Below are positions 54,475 to 64,000 of a stretch of DNA of 64,000 nt, in pieces (the first letter of the stretch is position 1; each line of letters opens with the position of its first letter). The notes under the pieces were generated by a model. That model did not search any database, was not told where the DNA came from, and saw only the letters and a program-made list of their open reading frames with translations. This DNA comes from Micrasema longulum. Taxonomy: Eukaryota; Arthropoda; Insecta; Trichoptera; Brachycentridae. Both the position numbers and the translations under genes were made by a program. The stretch spans positions 62,001 through 126,000 of the forward strand of contig JAGVSM010003016.1 of assembly GCA_022494885.1 (NCBI GenBank), written 5' to 3'.

Positions 54475-54655
54475 GGATTGTCCTGGAAGACCATCGATGG
54501 CGATCTTTCACCTTTATTCGGCGGGACTAAGGGACGCTGAATTGACGTTGGAGGAGTCAAGAGTGATGGCTAACGATAAGGTCTCCCGGAGGCGTCTGGT
54601 GATGTCCACATGCTCCGCTTTGGAGTGGAAAAAGAAAATAAGAAAAATTATAGCT
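54475..54655 (+). mobile_element. LINE-e C-terminal remnant, longest open copy
   Basis: A plus-strand frame from 54497 reads MAIFHLYSAGLRDAELTLEE, SRVMANDKVSRRRLVMSTCS, colinear with 22870-23215, preceded by CCTGGAAGACCATCG (PGRPS). Here W-x-E-A has become L-x-E-S. Confidence 0.65.
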
Positions 54656-54659
54656 TCAC

Positions 54660-55365
54660 CTCTAGACGCGCCTGTGCTCCGTCAATGTCAATTTATTGAT
54701 TGTCAACTATTAATTATTATTATTCTTATGGACAACTTATATAGCGTTTTAAATAATTCTGAATAAACCTACTAAAATTAAGAACATGATTATTTTTTGT
54801 CAGCATCCTTACTGATAAAAGTCACCGCACGCGCCTGATACACATCATATTTTACAAAATGGCTAAAAAAACACTGACATACTAGCTTACTCATTAAGCA
54901 TACTCTGCTTGTACTAGGAGTAGGCTCAGTATATGAATGGTCGGCAAGCCAGAAATATTAGTGTGCCTAATGTTGCAATCGGTTCCTATATGGGCAAATG
55001 CCTGTTCTAAGAAACCGATTTGTTGCGCCAAATATGTGACCGAATATGTTTCCCATAAATAAAAATAATATTGAAGAAATATAAAAACCGTTATAGCCCA
55101 ATTTACATACGAGTACAACTATTTTACCTGCACAATTTTTTTATATTCAAATTTAATAAATCTGATAAATTAGTAATTAAACTAGATACGCCCAAATTAA
55201 ATATATCTATAAAACTGAGTAATACATCAATTAATTATCTCTATTACTAATAAACAAATAAATATTGTAGTAGTTCTTTGAAATAAACATTTTTTTCATA
55301 GTAAAAAAACCGTTTGCTTTCGTACACATTAATTTATTTTAACATTTCAATTTTTCTGGCTATAT
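54660..55365. other. No recognised feature
   Basis: AT-rich non-coding sequence. Confidence 0.4.
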
Positions 55366-55369
55366 TCGA

Positions 55370-55482
55370 CGAATTGTAAATAAGTCACTCTTAGAAAATG
55401 AGAATCAATTTGGGGTTCGAACCACGGACCTCTGATCCGTGACTCCGTGACACTAGCCACGGGACCACAAGCCGATTCAAAT
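55370..55482 (-). repeat. SINE-1 copy lacking the 3' tail
   Basis: The minus strand has an intact head (AATCGGCTTGTGGTCCCGTG) and B box (complement of GGTTCGAACC at about 55415), then the body as far as CGTCGAATATAG. Confidence 0.8.
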
Positions 55483-55844
55483 ATACGTGCAAGCTCTATC
55501 TGACCACTAAAAAAAACAGCCGTAATTTGAAAACAATTTATGTGTTTGTAAAATACATATACCTATGTTGATTAGATAATGTGTGTGTCAACTGTAATAC
55601 TCGCTGCGTACTGCAGACTACAGTCTACAGTCTACAGATCTTCAGTGTACTGATAAAACCCTCTAAATGGAAACATTTGATAAATCAAACTTAAAATGCA
55701 GTTGCATGTCATTTTCCCTCATTTTAATAATAATAATTCCAAATTAGCGTGTCTAAAAACCCACTAAAAATGTATTCTAGTGAAAACCATTAATTCCTTT
55801 TGCTAAAAATTTTTTAGAAATCTCAACTATTGAAACAATTTCCG

Positions 55845-56300
55845 ACTCAACACAGAACTTTGGTCCCATGGAGTTGGGACATGTGTCTCAATAAATGTAG
55901 ATTCAATTTATATTGTGAATAAATGAATAAATAACGATACAATGGAAATGATATAGACCGTTTACATACATAAATATAATATTTAAGTTTGATGTTTTTG
56001 TTCATTTTTCAAAACATCATATCAGAATTAGAATTAAATTCAACAGTGTTTTGAGTGTGTCTAAATGTTTGCAGACTGGCTGGATTTCCTCTCTAGAGAG
56101 TTATTCAGATCTACATTTGTTGCAAGAGAGGGAAAACATTTTTGAGAAGAGATTATAAAAGTATACGCATTTACAGGGCTTACGATTTGTCGTTGGCTGG
56201 TTTTAGGGGGCCACTTTACACACTGTAACGTTCACCATTCTGCCTATGTTTAAACATCCACATTTCCTCAACTCCATGTGTTGACTTTTGTGAAGTAAAA
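55845..56300 (+). repeat. Repeat-G second copy
   Basis: See 37810-38290. This copy has a small insertion (AGATTCAA) near 55908 and lacks the ATTAATTACATCATA segment near the middle. Confidence 0.75.
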
Positions 56301-56480
56301 GAGCTGAAACCTTTAGACAAGCTGGATTTTTTCCCAGGAAGTTATTTAGACCTAAAATTATTGCAACGGAAAGGAAAAACATTTTTGAAAATGGAATATG
56401 GAAGTCTAGACATTCGCAGAGCTTATGACCTGTCATTGGCTGGCTTAAGTTGTCACTTAACTCACTGTAACATTCGCTTG
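56035..56480 (+). repeat. Repeat-C, one and a half units
   Basis: Landmarks TTTGAGTGTGTCTAAATGTT, GGCTTACGATTTGTCGTTGG, CACTTTACACACTG and TTCCTCAACTCCATGTGTTG occur once; then AGGAAGTTATTTAGACC, GCTTATGACCTGTCATTGGC restart the unit. Confidence 0.7.
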
Positions 56481-57014
56481 CAAAATTTTATATTTTTAAT
56501 ATACATACTTACACGTAAAAACATATGAAGGTAATTTATTATCAACCCTAAATGTGACGCAAATATACTATACATATGCATAATATATTATTGTATTGTA
56601 CTGTACTAATCTTAGGTTCTTCTCGCTGGAATGAACTTTTTTTAGCACTTTTTTATAATTTTCGCATGATCGACCGGGACAAAATGGCAAATTGGCAAAC
56701 CGGCCGGGACCCATGTGTAAAACCGGGACGTGTTATAAAGGATTACTGGCCCACTTATCGTTTTGTTTTGTATGTGCTTATAGTGTCTATGTAAGTATTG
56801 CTAAATTATTTTAAAAATGAATCGCACTTTCCAAAAAAATGCTATTTCAAAACCTACTTGCTAAATAAAAGGTGTGTCATTTTTAAAAGTGAGTTTGCGT
56901 TCAGCATGCAACCCACATTATATCACGGTAAAAGGTCACCCACACCTACGTAATAATACATACGCAGCCATTGGTCATTGTTCCGATGACGTGGCACTGG
57001 AGTTTCTCAATTCC

Positions 57015-58428
57015 TAGAGTTTTTTCGATCCCGGGACCCGGGAAAAAAGTGAAAATTCCGGTAATCGGGAATCTACGAAAAATACGTTATTACCTTTAAA
57101 ACCTTTACCTTTTTAGCCCGGAATTCAGGAGAACTTAAGTTTCACTAATAGTTTTACATAAAATGTTATACGGTAAGATGGACGCTCGAGATATTTTATC
57201 TCAAATTATCATCAATGTTCTAAATCGCGCCACTCGGACTAACACTTGTATTTGTTGTGGGAAATTACAGAACCATCACTTGCTTCTTTTCTCCAATGCC
57301 AAGAATGCTCCAGCTTCACAATGAAGTGTCCAAATACAGCTATTCAAAAGAGAAATAATTAGCTCACTTTTCGAAAGATGAAACTTACCAACAGGGCAAT
57401 AATGTCTTGTCTCTCTAATAGATATAATAATAATTTATTTGTGTGTTTTTTTCTTATACCTATTCTGTTGTTTACAATACGTAACTTATGTTGTTTTGAT
57501 CGTACTTTTTACATTTAAATTTAATTAGTTTTTAGAATACTTGTTTATATACCTTTCTGTTCTTTATTTACATTTAAGTCAAGATTGAAATGTCAATATC
57601 TAAATATTTGAGTTGTTCCTTCATCTTTCTTCTTTCCTTCCCATCTCCTTTCCTCTCTTCATAGTATAGTGTTATTTTTTTATAGTTATTTTTTACTTTT
57701 TTATAGTTAATCTTTGTTTTTAATTTTGTATAAAATCAAAAGATTCAATATGTCCATGTGCTTGTAATTTTATCAAACTGAACGGTTTGGGTAGGTAGGA
57801 AGAAATTGCCTTGAGGCAATATGCCCGCCCTTATATGCATACATATTGTATTTGTATATAAAGTGTTAAATAAATAAATATATACCAATCCATAAGGGTT
57901 TATTTGATAACCTGTCGATTTGTTTTAGTGAAAAAAATGTTTTTAAAAGACCCACCGCGGACGGCCAAATGTCAAACGGATGGAAAAAATAAAAAACATG
58001 CATTTTTTATCACTTCAAGCATAACAAAACTCAAATAAAAGCCTACCAAATAGTTAGCTTATTATTGAGCAAAATAGGCTTTTAGGTATGGGCGTTTAAC
58101 TCCTCATCGGAAAGACGACTTTTAATTATTTTAGTATCGAAATTGCCTGCCGCTGAAAAAACTCTAAACTATCTGCGGAAGTTGATTTCACAGATAATAA
58201 AACATTGTGCGCCAACTCCAAATTCGAAGTTCGTTTTCCGGAGGTCTCAAATATTAAAACTAAAAATCCTTGTTCAATTTAAGTAAACGTCAATCTTCCT
58301 TATAAGCTTTACTTGTTGCTTCCTTTAGTTCACCTTTAAATGTTTTTATTATGTCAGTTTTTGATGCGTCGATGAATTATAATTTTCCCGGTTATTTCGG
58401 AGTTCACGATCCCGGGAAAAAAACCCTA
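57015..58428 (-). mobile_element. hAT element remnant with transposase C-terminus
   Basis: Imperfect inverted ends (TAGAGTTTTTTCGATCCCGG and the complement of CGATCCCGGGAAAAAAACCC) enclose 1.4 kb. On the minus strand 58250-58061 reads FRVFSAAGNFDTKIIKSRLS and DEELNAHT, the hAT C-terminal dimerisation signature (R-x-F-S-x-A-G...R-x-x-L), with a stop just upstream (RR*FRVF). No matching 8-bp duplication was found. The middle (about 57180-57890) looks foreign. Confidence 0.75.
57560..57888 (+). mobile_element. Possible LINE 3' tail inside the hAT remnant
   Basis: TTGCCTTGAGGCAATATGCC forms a small stem-loop and the segment ends GTGTTAAATAAATAAATATA, the kind of AAAT-repeat tail seen on insect non-LTR elements. 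No coding part is attached. Confidence 0.4.
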
Positions 58429-58434
58429 CATGGC

Positions 58435-59215
58435 ACCTTCTACCCATGTAATGTACCTAGTACATATGCATATGTACAATTTCTCACAAAGTAACCAGTT
58501 CAAGTTTATTTCGACTTCATATGCTACGTAAATTGGAGGGGTGGGTGGAGAGAGAACAACTTGTTACCTCATCCCTACTACAAACTAACCTACAAACTAA
58601 TAGTCTTATGGTTATGTATATACATATTGCATAAATAAGTATACATATTTAATATCAGGGAATCTACATAAAACTAGTGCATTAGAAAATGAATATGGAG
58701 CGAATAATAATGAATAATTTACTGTTAAAATGTGCTATTTTGGTGGATTTACCTCATAGTAAATGATTTACGATTTTTTTCGTAATTGATTTAAACTATT
58801 TAAATATATAATAATGTAAACAAATGCCTCGATACGGGTTGTGCCCAGTGAGGTATTCATATAAATAAAAAATATGTACAACATTTTTAAAAAATGCAGT
58901 TCGCATCTAAGCTATTATAATAATAGTTTTTGCAAACATGTTCTCATATGTCATTTCTATTCGCACAATTAAAAAGAATATGTATTTTAGCGGACTTATT
59001 GCTGAAAAAAATATCTTCCAGCAAAAACCAAAAATCAAACTGGTCAAAAAAAAAATTTGAAGGTACTAAAAATAATATTTTTAAAAATACGCACATAAAA
59101 AAACCAAATTTATTAAACATTACACCTGATTTTTTAATGGGGAGATAATGCTTGCACATATAAACCTAACAAACATTATGTTATTTATTTTTTTGACAAT
59201 TGTAGTAAACGCATT
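58435..59215. other. No recognised feature
   Basis: AT-rich non-coding sequence; open stretches at 58930-59148 are low-complexity. Confidence 0.4.
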
Positions 59216-59217
59216 TG

Positions 59218-59402
59218 GCGGCCTCCGTGGTGCAGTGGTCAAGACACTTGACTCACTCACGGATGGTTCCGAGTTCGATTTCCGGTAAGAACACAAAAAT
59301 TTAATGTGATTTTTCTCCAGCCTTTGTGTTTTGTGATGTAATTCACACTGTAATTGGGCCTCCTGGCCTGTTGTGGTGCAAAAATAAAAATAATAATAAT
59401 AA
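59218..59402 (+). repeat. SINE-4 copy (tRNA-derived)
   Basis: GGCCTCCGTGGTGCAGTGGT is an A-box-like head and GAGTTCGATTTCC at about 59270-59282 a B box. The body includes TGTGATTTTTCTCCAGCC and GGGCCTCCTGGCCTGTTGTG and ends in an AATAAT repeat tail. Confidence 0.8.
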
Positions 59403-59555
59403 AAAAAAGGATGAGGAATGTGGAATCAATTAATGAGTTTGGAAGGAGACGGGAAGAGGAACTAGGAAAAAATGAATAAAAAAATATTCTTTTAAATAAA
59501 GGGAGGTTAGGGTTCTAAGGATATGATAAAGTAATGTTTCTGGCATTTCTTAAAA

Positions 59556-59706
59556 GCGGTGTAGTGGTTAAGACACTTGACTCTCACACGGAAAGTACCA
59601 CGAACTCAAAAATTTAGTGTGATTTTTCTTAAGCCTGGGTGTTCTGTAATGTAATTCGCTACTTTAATTGGGCCTCCTGGCCTATTGTGGTGCAAATTAA
59701 AAAAAT
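59556..59706 (+). repeat. SINE-4 copy, damaged head
   Basis: GCGGTGTAGTGGTTAAGACA is the head; the B box is deleted (ACCACGAACTC). The body and GGGCCTCCTGGCCTATTGTG are conserved. Confidence 0.75.
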
Positions 59707-60139
59707 ATGTATTGCTACTCTTTACTCGAACTCAAAAAATAATAGTGGCACAATCGTTTTTATGGAGGCACGAGTGAACTATGAATATTTGTTTTTAGAA
59801 TCAGGAATGAATAATAAATTAGTTGACTGATGCTCTCCTGTAAAAACGAGTTTTTTGAATTGTGCCACCGTTATTCCCGGAGTTTAAGAGGATTTGCGGT
59901 ACATTTGATGAATAGATATATAAACATAGTTTTTCTGTAACTCTCTCGCAAATGCACTGCGAAAAAGACAATGCACGTTGGACTGATTATGCCTAACTAA
60001 AATTGTCAAAAATGATGTTTCGTTGTCCCGTTTTCCGCTTCTCAAAACTGAACCGATTTTGGTTATTTTTTTAGACTGAATATTTTGATGAAATTTTCAG
60101 TGTCGGTACCTATTCCGTTTTTCATAATTATATATCATA

Positions 60140-60435
60140 TTTCAATGATAAACTTCAGCCCTACGGGTAATTGGATACAAAAAATGTGTTTTCTTACGCG
60201 CGGTAAAAATTAGAGCATTAAATGATTTAGCAAAGTTTCTTGAAAAAGTATGAAAAAAATATTTAAATAAAAACGAACTACGTTGAACGACGTCACTAGT
60301 TCATATGAATCAACTAATGATAAGAGAGTTGTGGAAGATTTCCGGTTTACTTACAGGCAACGGACCAATCGCCATAACTGACCGAAAGAGAACTTCAGAC
60401 GTCACACGCGGAGTAATATCAGAACTGCAAAACTT
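60140..60435 (-). repeat. Repeat-E copy
   Basis: AACTTCAGCCCTACGGGTAA, ATGTGTTTTCTTACGCG, CAAAGTTTCTTGAAAAA, AACGACGTCACTAG and GACGTCACACGCGGAGTAAT correspond to the blocks of 15600-15905 and, inverted, 30353-30783. Confidence 0.65.
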
Positions 60436-60529
60436 AAAAAAAACCATAGCGCTAATATTACGATACATATATTTATTTTTTTTCATATTTTTTATACATT
60501 TTTTATTTTCTTATTTAATCATCGACATC

Positions 60530-60728
60530 ATTCCTTTTCCGCACCCAATGGTGCAAAGGGCGCTGTATTGGTAAGCCAATCGCAGCGTATTTTGATCATT
60601 TTTGTTACATAAAGGTAAGATGATCATTCTAAGAGTCCTGGGACTATGAAATATTATTGTGTAAAAACATCCTTTAGATCTCTTGCATGGTAGGCAAACG
60701 CGCTGACCATTACACCACGAGGCTGACG
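60530..60728 (-). repeat. SINE-2 copy with deleted B box
   Basis: The 3' blocks (CGCACCCAATGGTGCAAAGG, GTAAGATGATCATTCTAAGA) and the A-box end (complement of GGTAGGCAAACGCGCTGACC) are present; the segment with the B box is lost between about 60672 and 60680. Confidence 0.75.
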
Positions 60729-61099
60729 AAAGTGTATTATTTAGCTTTTTATTTCTGGGATTAAAAAATTTTTTTTTAATAAAATTTATTTAACAGGCGC
60801 ACGGAGCATGACAGAAAAGGCGTTTTTGACACTTTTTGTACCATGCAGAAACTTGTATTTATTTCTCGTGGTATTCTAAAATTTTCAATTTAAGGTTTCA
60901 ATTTCTGTTTCTTAGATTAGATAACTATCCGCATAGAATTAACAGTTCAATCATCAGTAATATGTAATCATGTAATGTAATGTAATCATAATCATCACAA
61001 TAAGTCAACGTTTGAGGCACGTGTCAACTCAATTGTGAAAAAAATCATACCAAATGTTAGGTTTCCTCTTCCTTATAGGGAGAGAATTCAATCATGCGC

Positions 61100-61925
61100 G
61101 CACTCTTACAACTCTTTACTTTACATATGTTCTAAGTCAATTAGAATTCGCATCTCCCGCTTGAAGCCCTCAGTACAAAAAATACATTAACCGAATTGAA
61201 TCTATACAATCAAAATTTATATCGTATTGCAATTTTAGATGGTTGACTCAGAATACAGGTCCAGATGAATCTACAAACTTACCTAAACTCCAAACTCTCC
61301 AAACTCGCAGGAACATGGCTGACGCCATTTTTATGTATAAAACTTTGAATAACATGATAGATTGCCCTAAGATTCTATCACTTATTAATATGAGTCCCAG
61401 TAACGCAGACTAGAAACCAATCTCTTTAAAAATTTCTAAATGTTCCACTAAATCTTTTCATAATTATTTGTTAATAGAACCTGCAATATGTGTAATCGGA
61501 AATTAAATTGTATTGATATGAATATTTTCCAAAAATAGTACAAGTTATGATGTTGCGCCTTGAATCCGCAGCCTATATTATGCATATTATGCAGGTTATG
61601 TGCAGTTCTGTATGTAGGCACATTATAGATGTACACTGTATGGTCAACTATATTTGTATTATATATTATAATGTGCAACTGTGTGACCAATATTAAAAAG
61701 TAGATATATTTGGAATAATATGTATTACATTTATATTTACATTTCTAGTAATATTATAAGTTTTGTACGATTAGTTATTTTAAGTTATGTATATTTTTTA
61801 TGCGACAACATTTACAATAACAATATTATGTGGAAGCCTCTAATTTGACCTTATGATATGTATTTATGGTATAATTGTATCTTATAAATATTTCTTGGCT
61901 TTCCAATGAAATAAAATAATAGTAA
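61100..61925 (+). mobile_element. LINE-g C-terminal fragment with 3' tail
   Basis: The plus strand reads VLSQLEFASPA, a stop, SPQYKKYINRIESIQSKFIS, RWLTQNTGPDESTNLPKLQT, LQTRRNMADAIFMYKTLNNM and IDCPKILSLINMSPSNAD before a stop. LE(F/Y)ASP-x-W and YKKYINRIESIQ are standard in jockey/I-type proteins after the reverse transcriptase. The tail probably extends to AATGAAATAAAATAA near 61917. Confidence 0.75.
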
Positions 61926-61929
61926 TGCT

Positions 61930-62475
61930 CTTAATGGAATGATGCGAAGCGGTGTTTTTTTACCCTTAAATTAATGTTTTTACTTCTCACGAGTAGGTAC
62001 TGTTGAAATATTTACCTAGTTATAAAGAATGACACGAAATCTACTCGTGTTGATGCGAGGATAAAGTCTCTTTGATAAGGAAGTCCAAAATTAATCAATT
62101 ATCTCACAATACATTATACAATAAATATTAATTAAATGATTTTGATAAGCCCAGTCTGCAGTGATATCTCAGTAAATTATCAGTTTTTGGAAAACGTGAA
62201 TCGCTAACCCTGCTGTCTGCCATGGCGTGGAATTTTATAATCTTTTATGATTACTGATAACTTGATTACCCAACACTAATTAATTATTATTAGCGAATAT
62301 TTGGGATCTAACTATTGCCGGGAGTCTCTAATATTATAAGCCACATTGATTAGTGAATTGGTGTCGGCAGAATATTGTATAATATTAGCATAAATTCCTG
62401 GAATCAATTGGCGGAATAAAAAACAATTATTTAATTTTAGCACAGGACTGATGAAAAATCACAAACCTCATCGAA
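61930..62475. other. No recognised feature
   Basis: AT-rich non-coding sequence. Confidence 0.4.
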
Positions 62476-62479
62476 ATCT

Positions 62480-62590
62480 GCCATTTTCTTTCCCTATGTG
62501 GAGCATATGGCCACCACCGGTCGTCTCCAATCAACCTTGTCCTGCGTCAAGTCCTTAGCTTCGTTCCAAGACAATTAGAATGCAGCCTCC
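62480..62590 (-). mobile_element. LINE-e C-terminal remnant
   Basis: The minus strand reads SWNEAKDLTQDKVDWRRPVV, AICST and stop. W-x-E-A-x-x-L-x-x-D-x-x-x-W-R matches the ending of 22870-23215. Confidence 0.6.
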
Positions 62591-62599
62591 CGAAATTCC

Positions 62600-63885
62600 G
62601 CTGAATTTCCAATACATGATTTAAAGTAAAATTATTGAAAATACGGTTCAAATACTCTAATTACGGACAAATGTTTTTAACGGGGGTGGAAAACCTCTTT
62701 AACCCGGCCAGGCTGTTTCTGCGATGTAACCGGCACAATTAATTAACCTTACAGTGCCCAATGTAAACGATCTACTACATACTGGTAATCAGTGAATAAA
62801 CGTGATTTTAAACATTTTTTTCACTCGTCGATTAGTTTATTATATTGTATACATACTAGCCATTAACATTTGTTTAAAAAAATCGCCGACAGGGTAAAAT
62901 TTTTCGATAAAACTTGAAACAAATAGTCAGTTACACGTATTCTGTAAAAGTGTAATTTAGCTAAAGTTCAAAGGGTGATTTCTTAGCTTTTTTTAAAAAA
63001 TTAAATTGTAATTGTTTCCGCAACTTTCATTATAATATAAAAAGATGTTCATAGGAATTGTTATTTCTTGTTTTCCTTGCATTCTTGTAGTTTTTTACCT
63101 TTTGATGTCCGATATAGCATAAACTAAAATATGAAATTAAACTGAAAAAAAAACATTTTTTCTAGTATTTTTCCCAGTATTTAAAAGCCACTTAAGATTT
63201 CAAAGATGTATCTCGTCTACATAAAGATTTATTTTAAAAGAACCCGTTTATGGAACATTGTTTACATCAAAAGAAGCGATCATCGACTTCGTCCCCAAAA
63301 CCATTTTTTTATTATTTATTTAAAATTCTAGTACAAAAGATGCACTTCGCGGGTTCATTGTTTACAGCAATAACTCCCAAGCTACTAAAAACATATTGAT
63401 TTAAATAATTAGTCATGATTTATACTTCTGTGCAGCTGTACAGAGTTGCTCCAGAAGGTCTGTGTATAATAATATGTATCTATGTTGGTGGGTTGTATGT
63501 AGATTTTCCTTCGTAATAATGTATTCGGATTTATAAATTCGCCTAGATTATTCTAAAAACAGCTATTTTAACACATTTATCTCCAATTGAAAACTTTCAA
63601 TGTAGTTTGTACTAAACTATACGTATATAATTATGTTTTAAATGGATAATAATATTACCTAGTTAGTCATCGTTATATTTATTATACGGAAATAATGGAA
63701 TAATAGAACTTATAATGGAAAACATAGGCTGTATAGAAATAAAAAATACCTAAATTCATTTAAAAATTTCGACAAATTCCATTCGAGTCTCAAGACATTT
63801 TCAATATGCCGCATGTCGAAGGGCTTCCAGTCCCGACACATTTGAGTCTCGAGACTAGAATCAATTATAAGGTATAAGTTAAGCA
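62600..63885. other. No recognised feature
   Basis: AT-rich non-coding sequence without family members that I could see. Confidence 0.4.
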
Positions 63886-63894
63886 TAAGCAGTT

Positions 63895-64000
63895 ACTATT
63901 CACTCATAACAACAGAGATGAAGAATTTTTTAGAGAAGGTTGTATGGAAGTCTATGCATTCACAGGGCTTATGATCTGTCATTGGCTGGTTTAAGTGGTC
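63895..64000 (+). repeat. Repeat-C copy cut by the window end
   Basis: ACAACAGAGATGAAGAA, GGAAGTCTATGCATTCACAG and GGCTTATGATCTGTCATTGG start a further unit that continues beyond the window. Confidence 0.8.

Noticed and set aside
56640..56790. GACCGGGAC-rich open frame as a small gene
   Set aside because: The GGGAC/CCGGG motifs recur in short succession and look like repeat debris; no domain.

Overview
This is an AT-rich, intron- and repeat-dominated stretch of an insect nuclear genome, most likely a moth or butterfly. The pointers are the two host genes (insect u-shaped and cabut homologues), the abundance of tRNA-derived SINEs, R1-like, jockey-like and RTE-like LINE pieces, Penelope-like elements, and hAT, Harbinger and mariner-type MITEs. 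No prokaryotic gene, CRISPR array or operon is present. The order Lepidoptera is an inference and was not tested.

Host genes. Only two are recognised, lying head to head about 29.6 kb apart. On the minus strand, 20691-20730 is a short first coding exon reading MSRRKQSNPKPLK followed by a perfect GTGAGT donor. This is the N-terminal NuRD-recruiting motif of FOG-family zinc-finger cofactors (u-shaped, ush). Its CpG-rich leader and promoter lie at 20731-21420, and everything left of it (1-20690) is probably its first intron. On the plus strand, 50337-51529 is a two-exon C2H2 zinc-finger gene of the KLF10/11 (TIEG) type, the cabut (cbt) homologue, with a CpG-rich promoter at about 49790-50336 carrying a CRE, an E-box and two CCAAT boxes. 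Its second exon contains a reading-frame break just upstream of the three zinc fingers, so either the assembly has an indel in a very GC-rich stretch or the copy is damaged. Ush binds GATA factors and cabut is an immediate-early repressor; I recall that they are also near neighbours in Drosophila, so the arrangement may be old microsynteny.

Repeats. 1-20.7 kb (ush intron): many copies of two SINE families, a Harbinger MITE with TTA duplication, a TTAA-flanked DNA element, a mariner-type palindromic MITE and a repeat-poor block at 9.0-12.0 kb. 21.4-49.7 kb (intergenic): LINE fragments of at least seven families, Penelope-like elements whose GIY-YIG endonuclease can be read, several copies of a Penelope terminal repeat holding a hammerhead-ribozyme-like fold, an unclassified repeat (Repeat-C) partly in tandem, a near-perfect 85-bp-arm foldback at 33.9-34.1 kb, and a 7-bp tandem array at 43.25-43.41 kb. 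51.8-64 kb: GC-richer unexplained sequence behind cbt, then more LINE, SINE, hAT and Repeat-C material.

The most interesting signals are the hammerhead-like motif at 32098-32141 with its relatives at 35417-35460, 22473-22515, 22612-22652 and 42193-42240; the ush/cbt head-to-head pair with the cbt frame break; the big foldback; and the unclassified Repeat-C and Repeat-E families.
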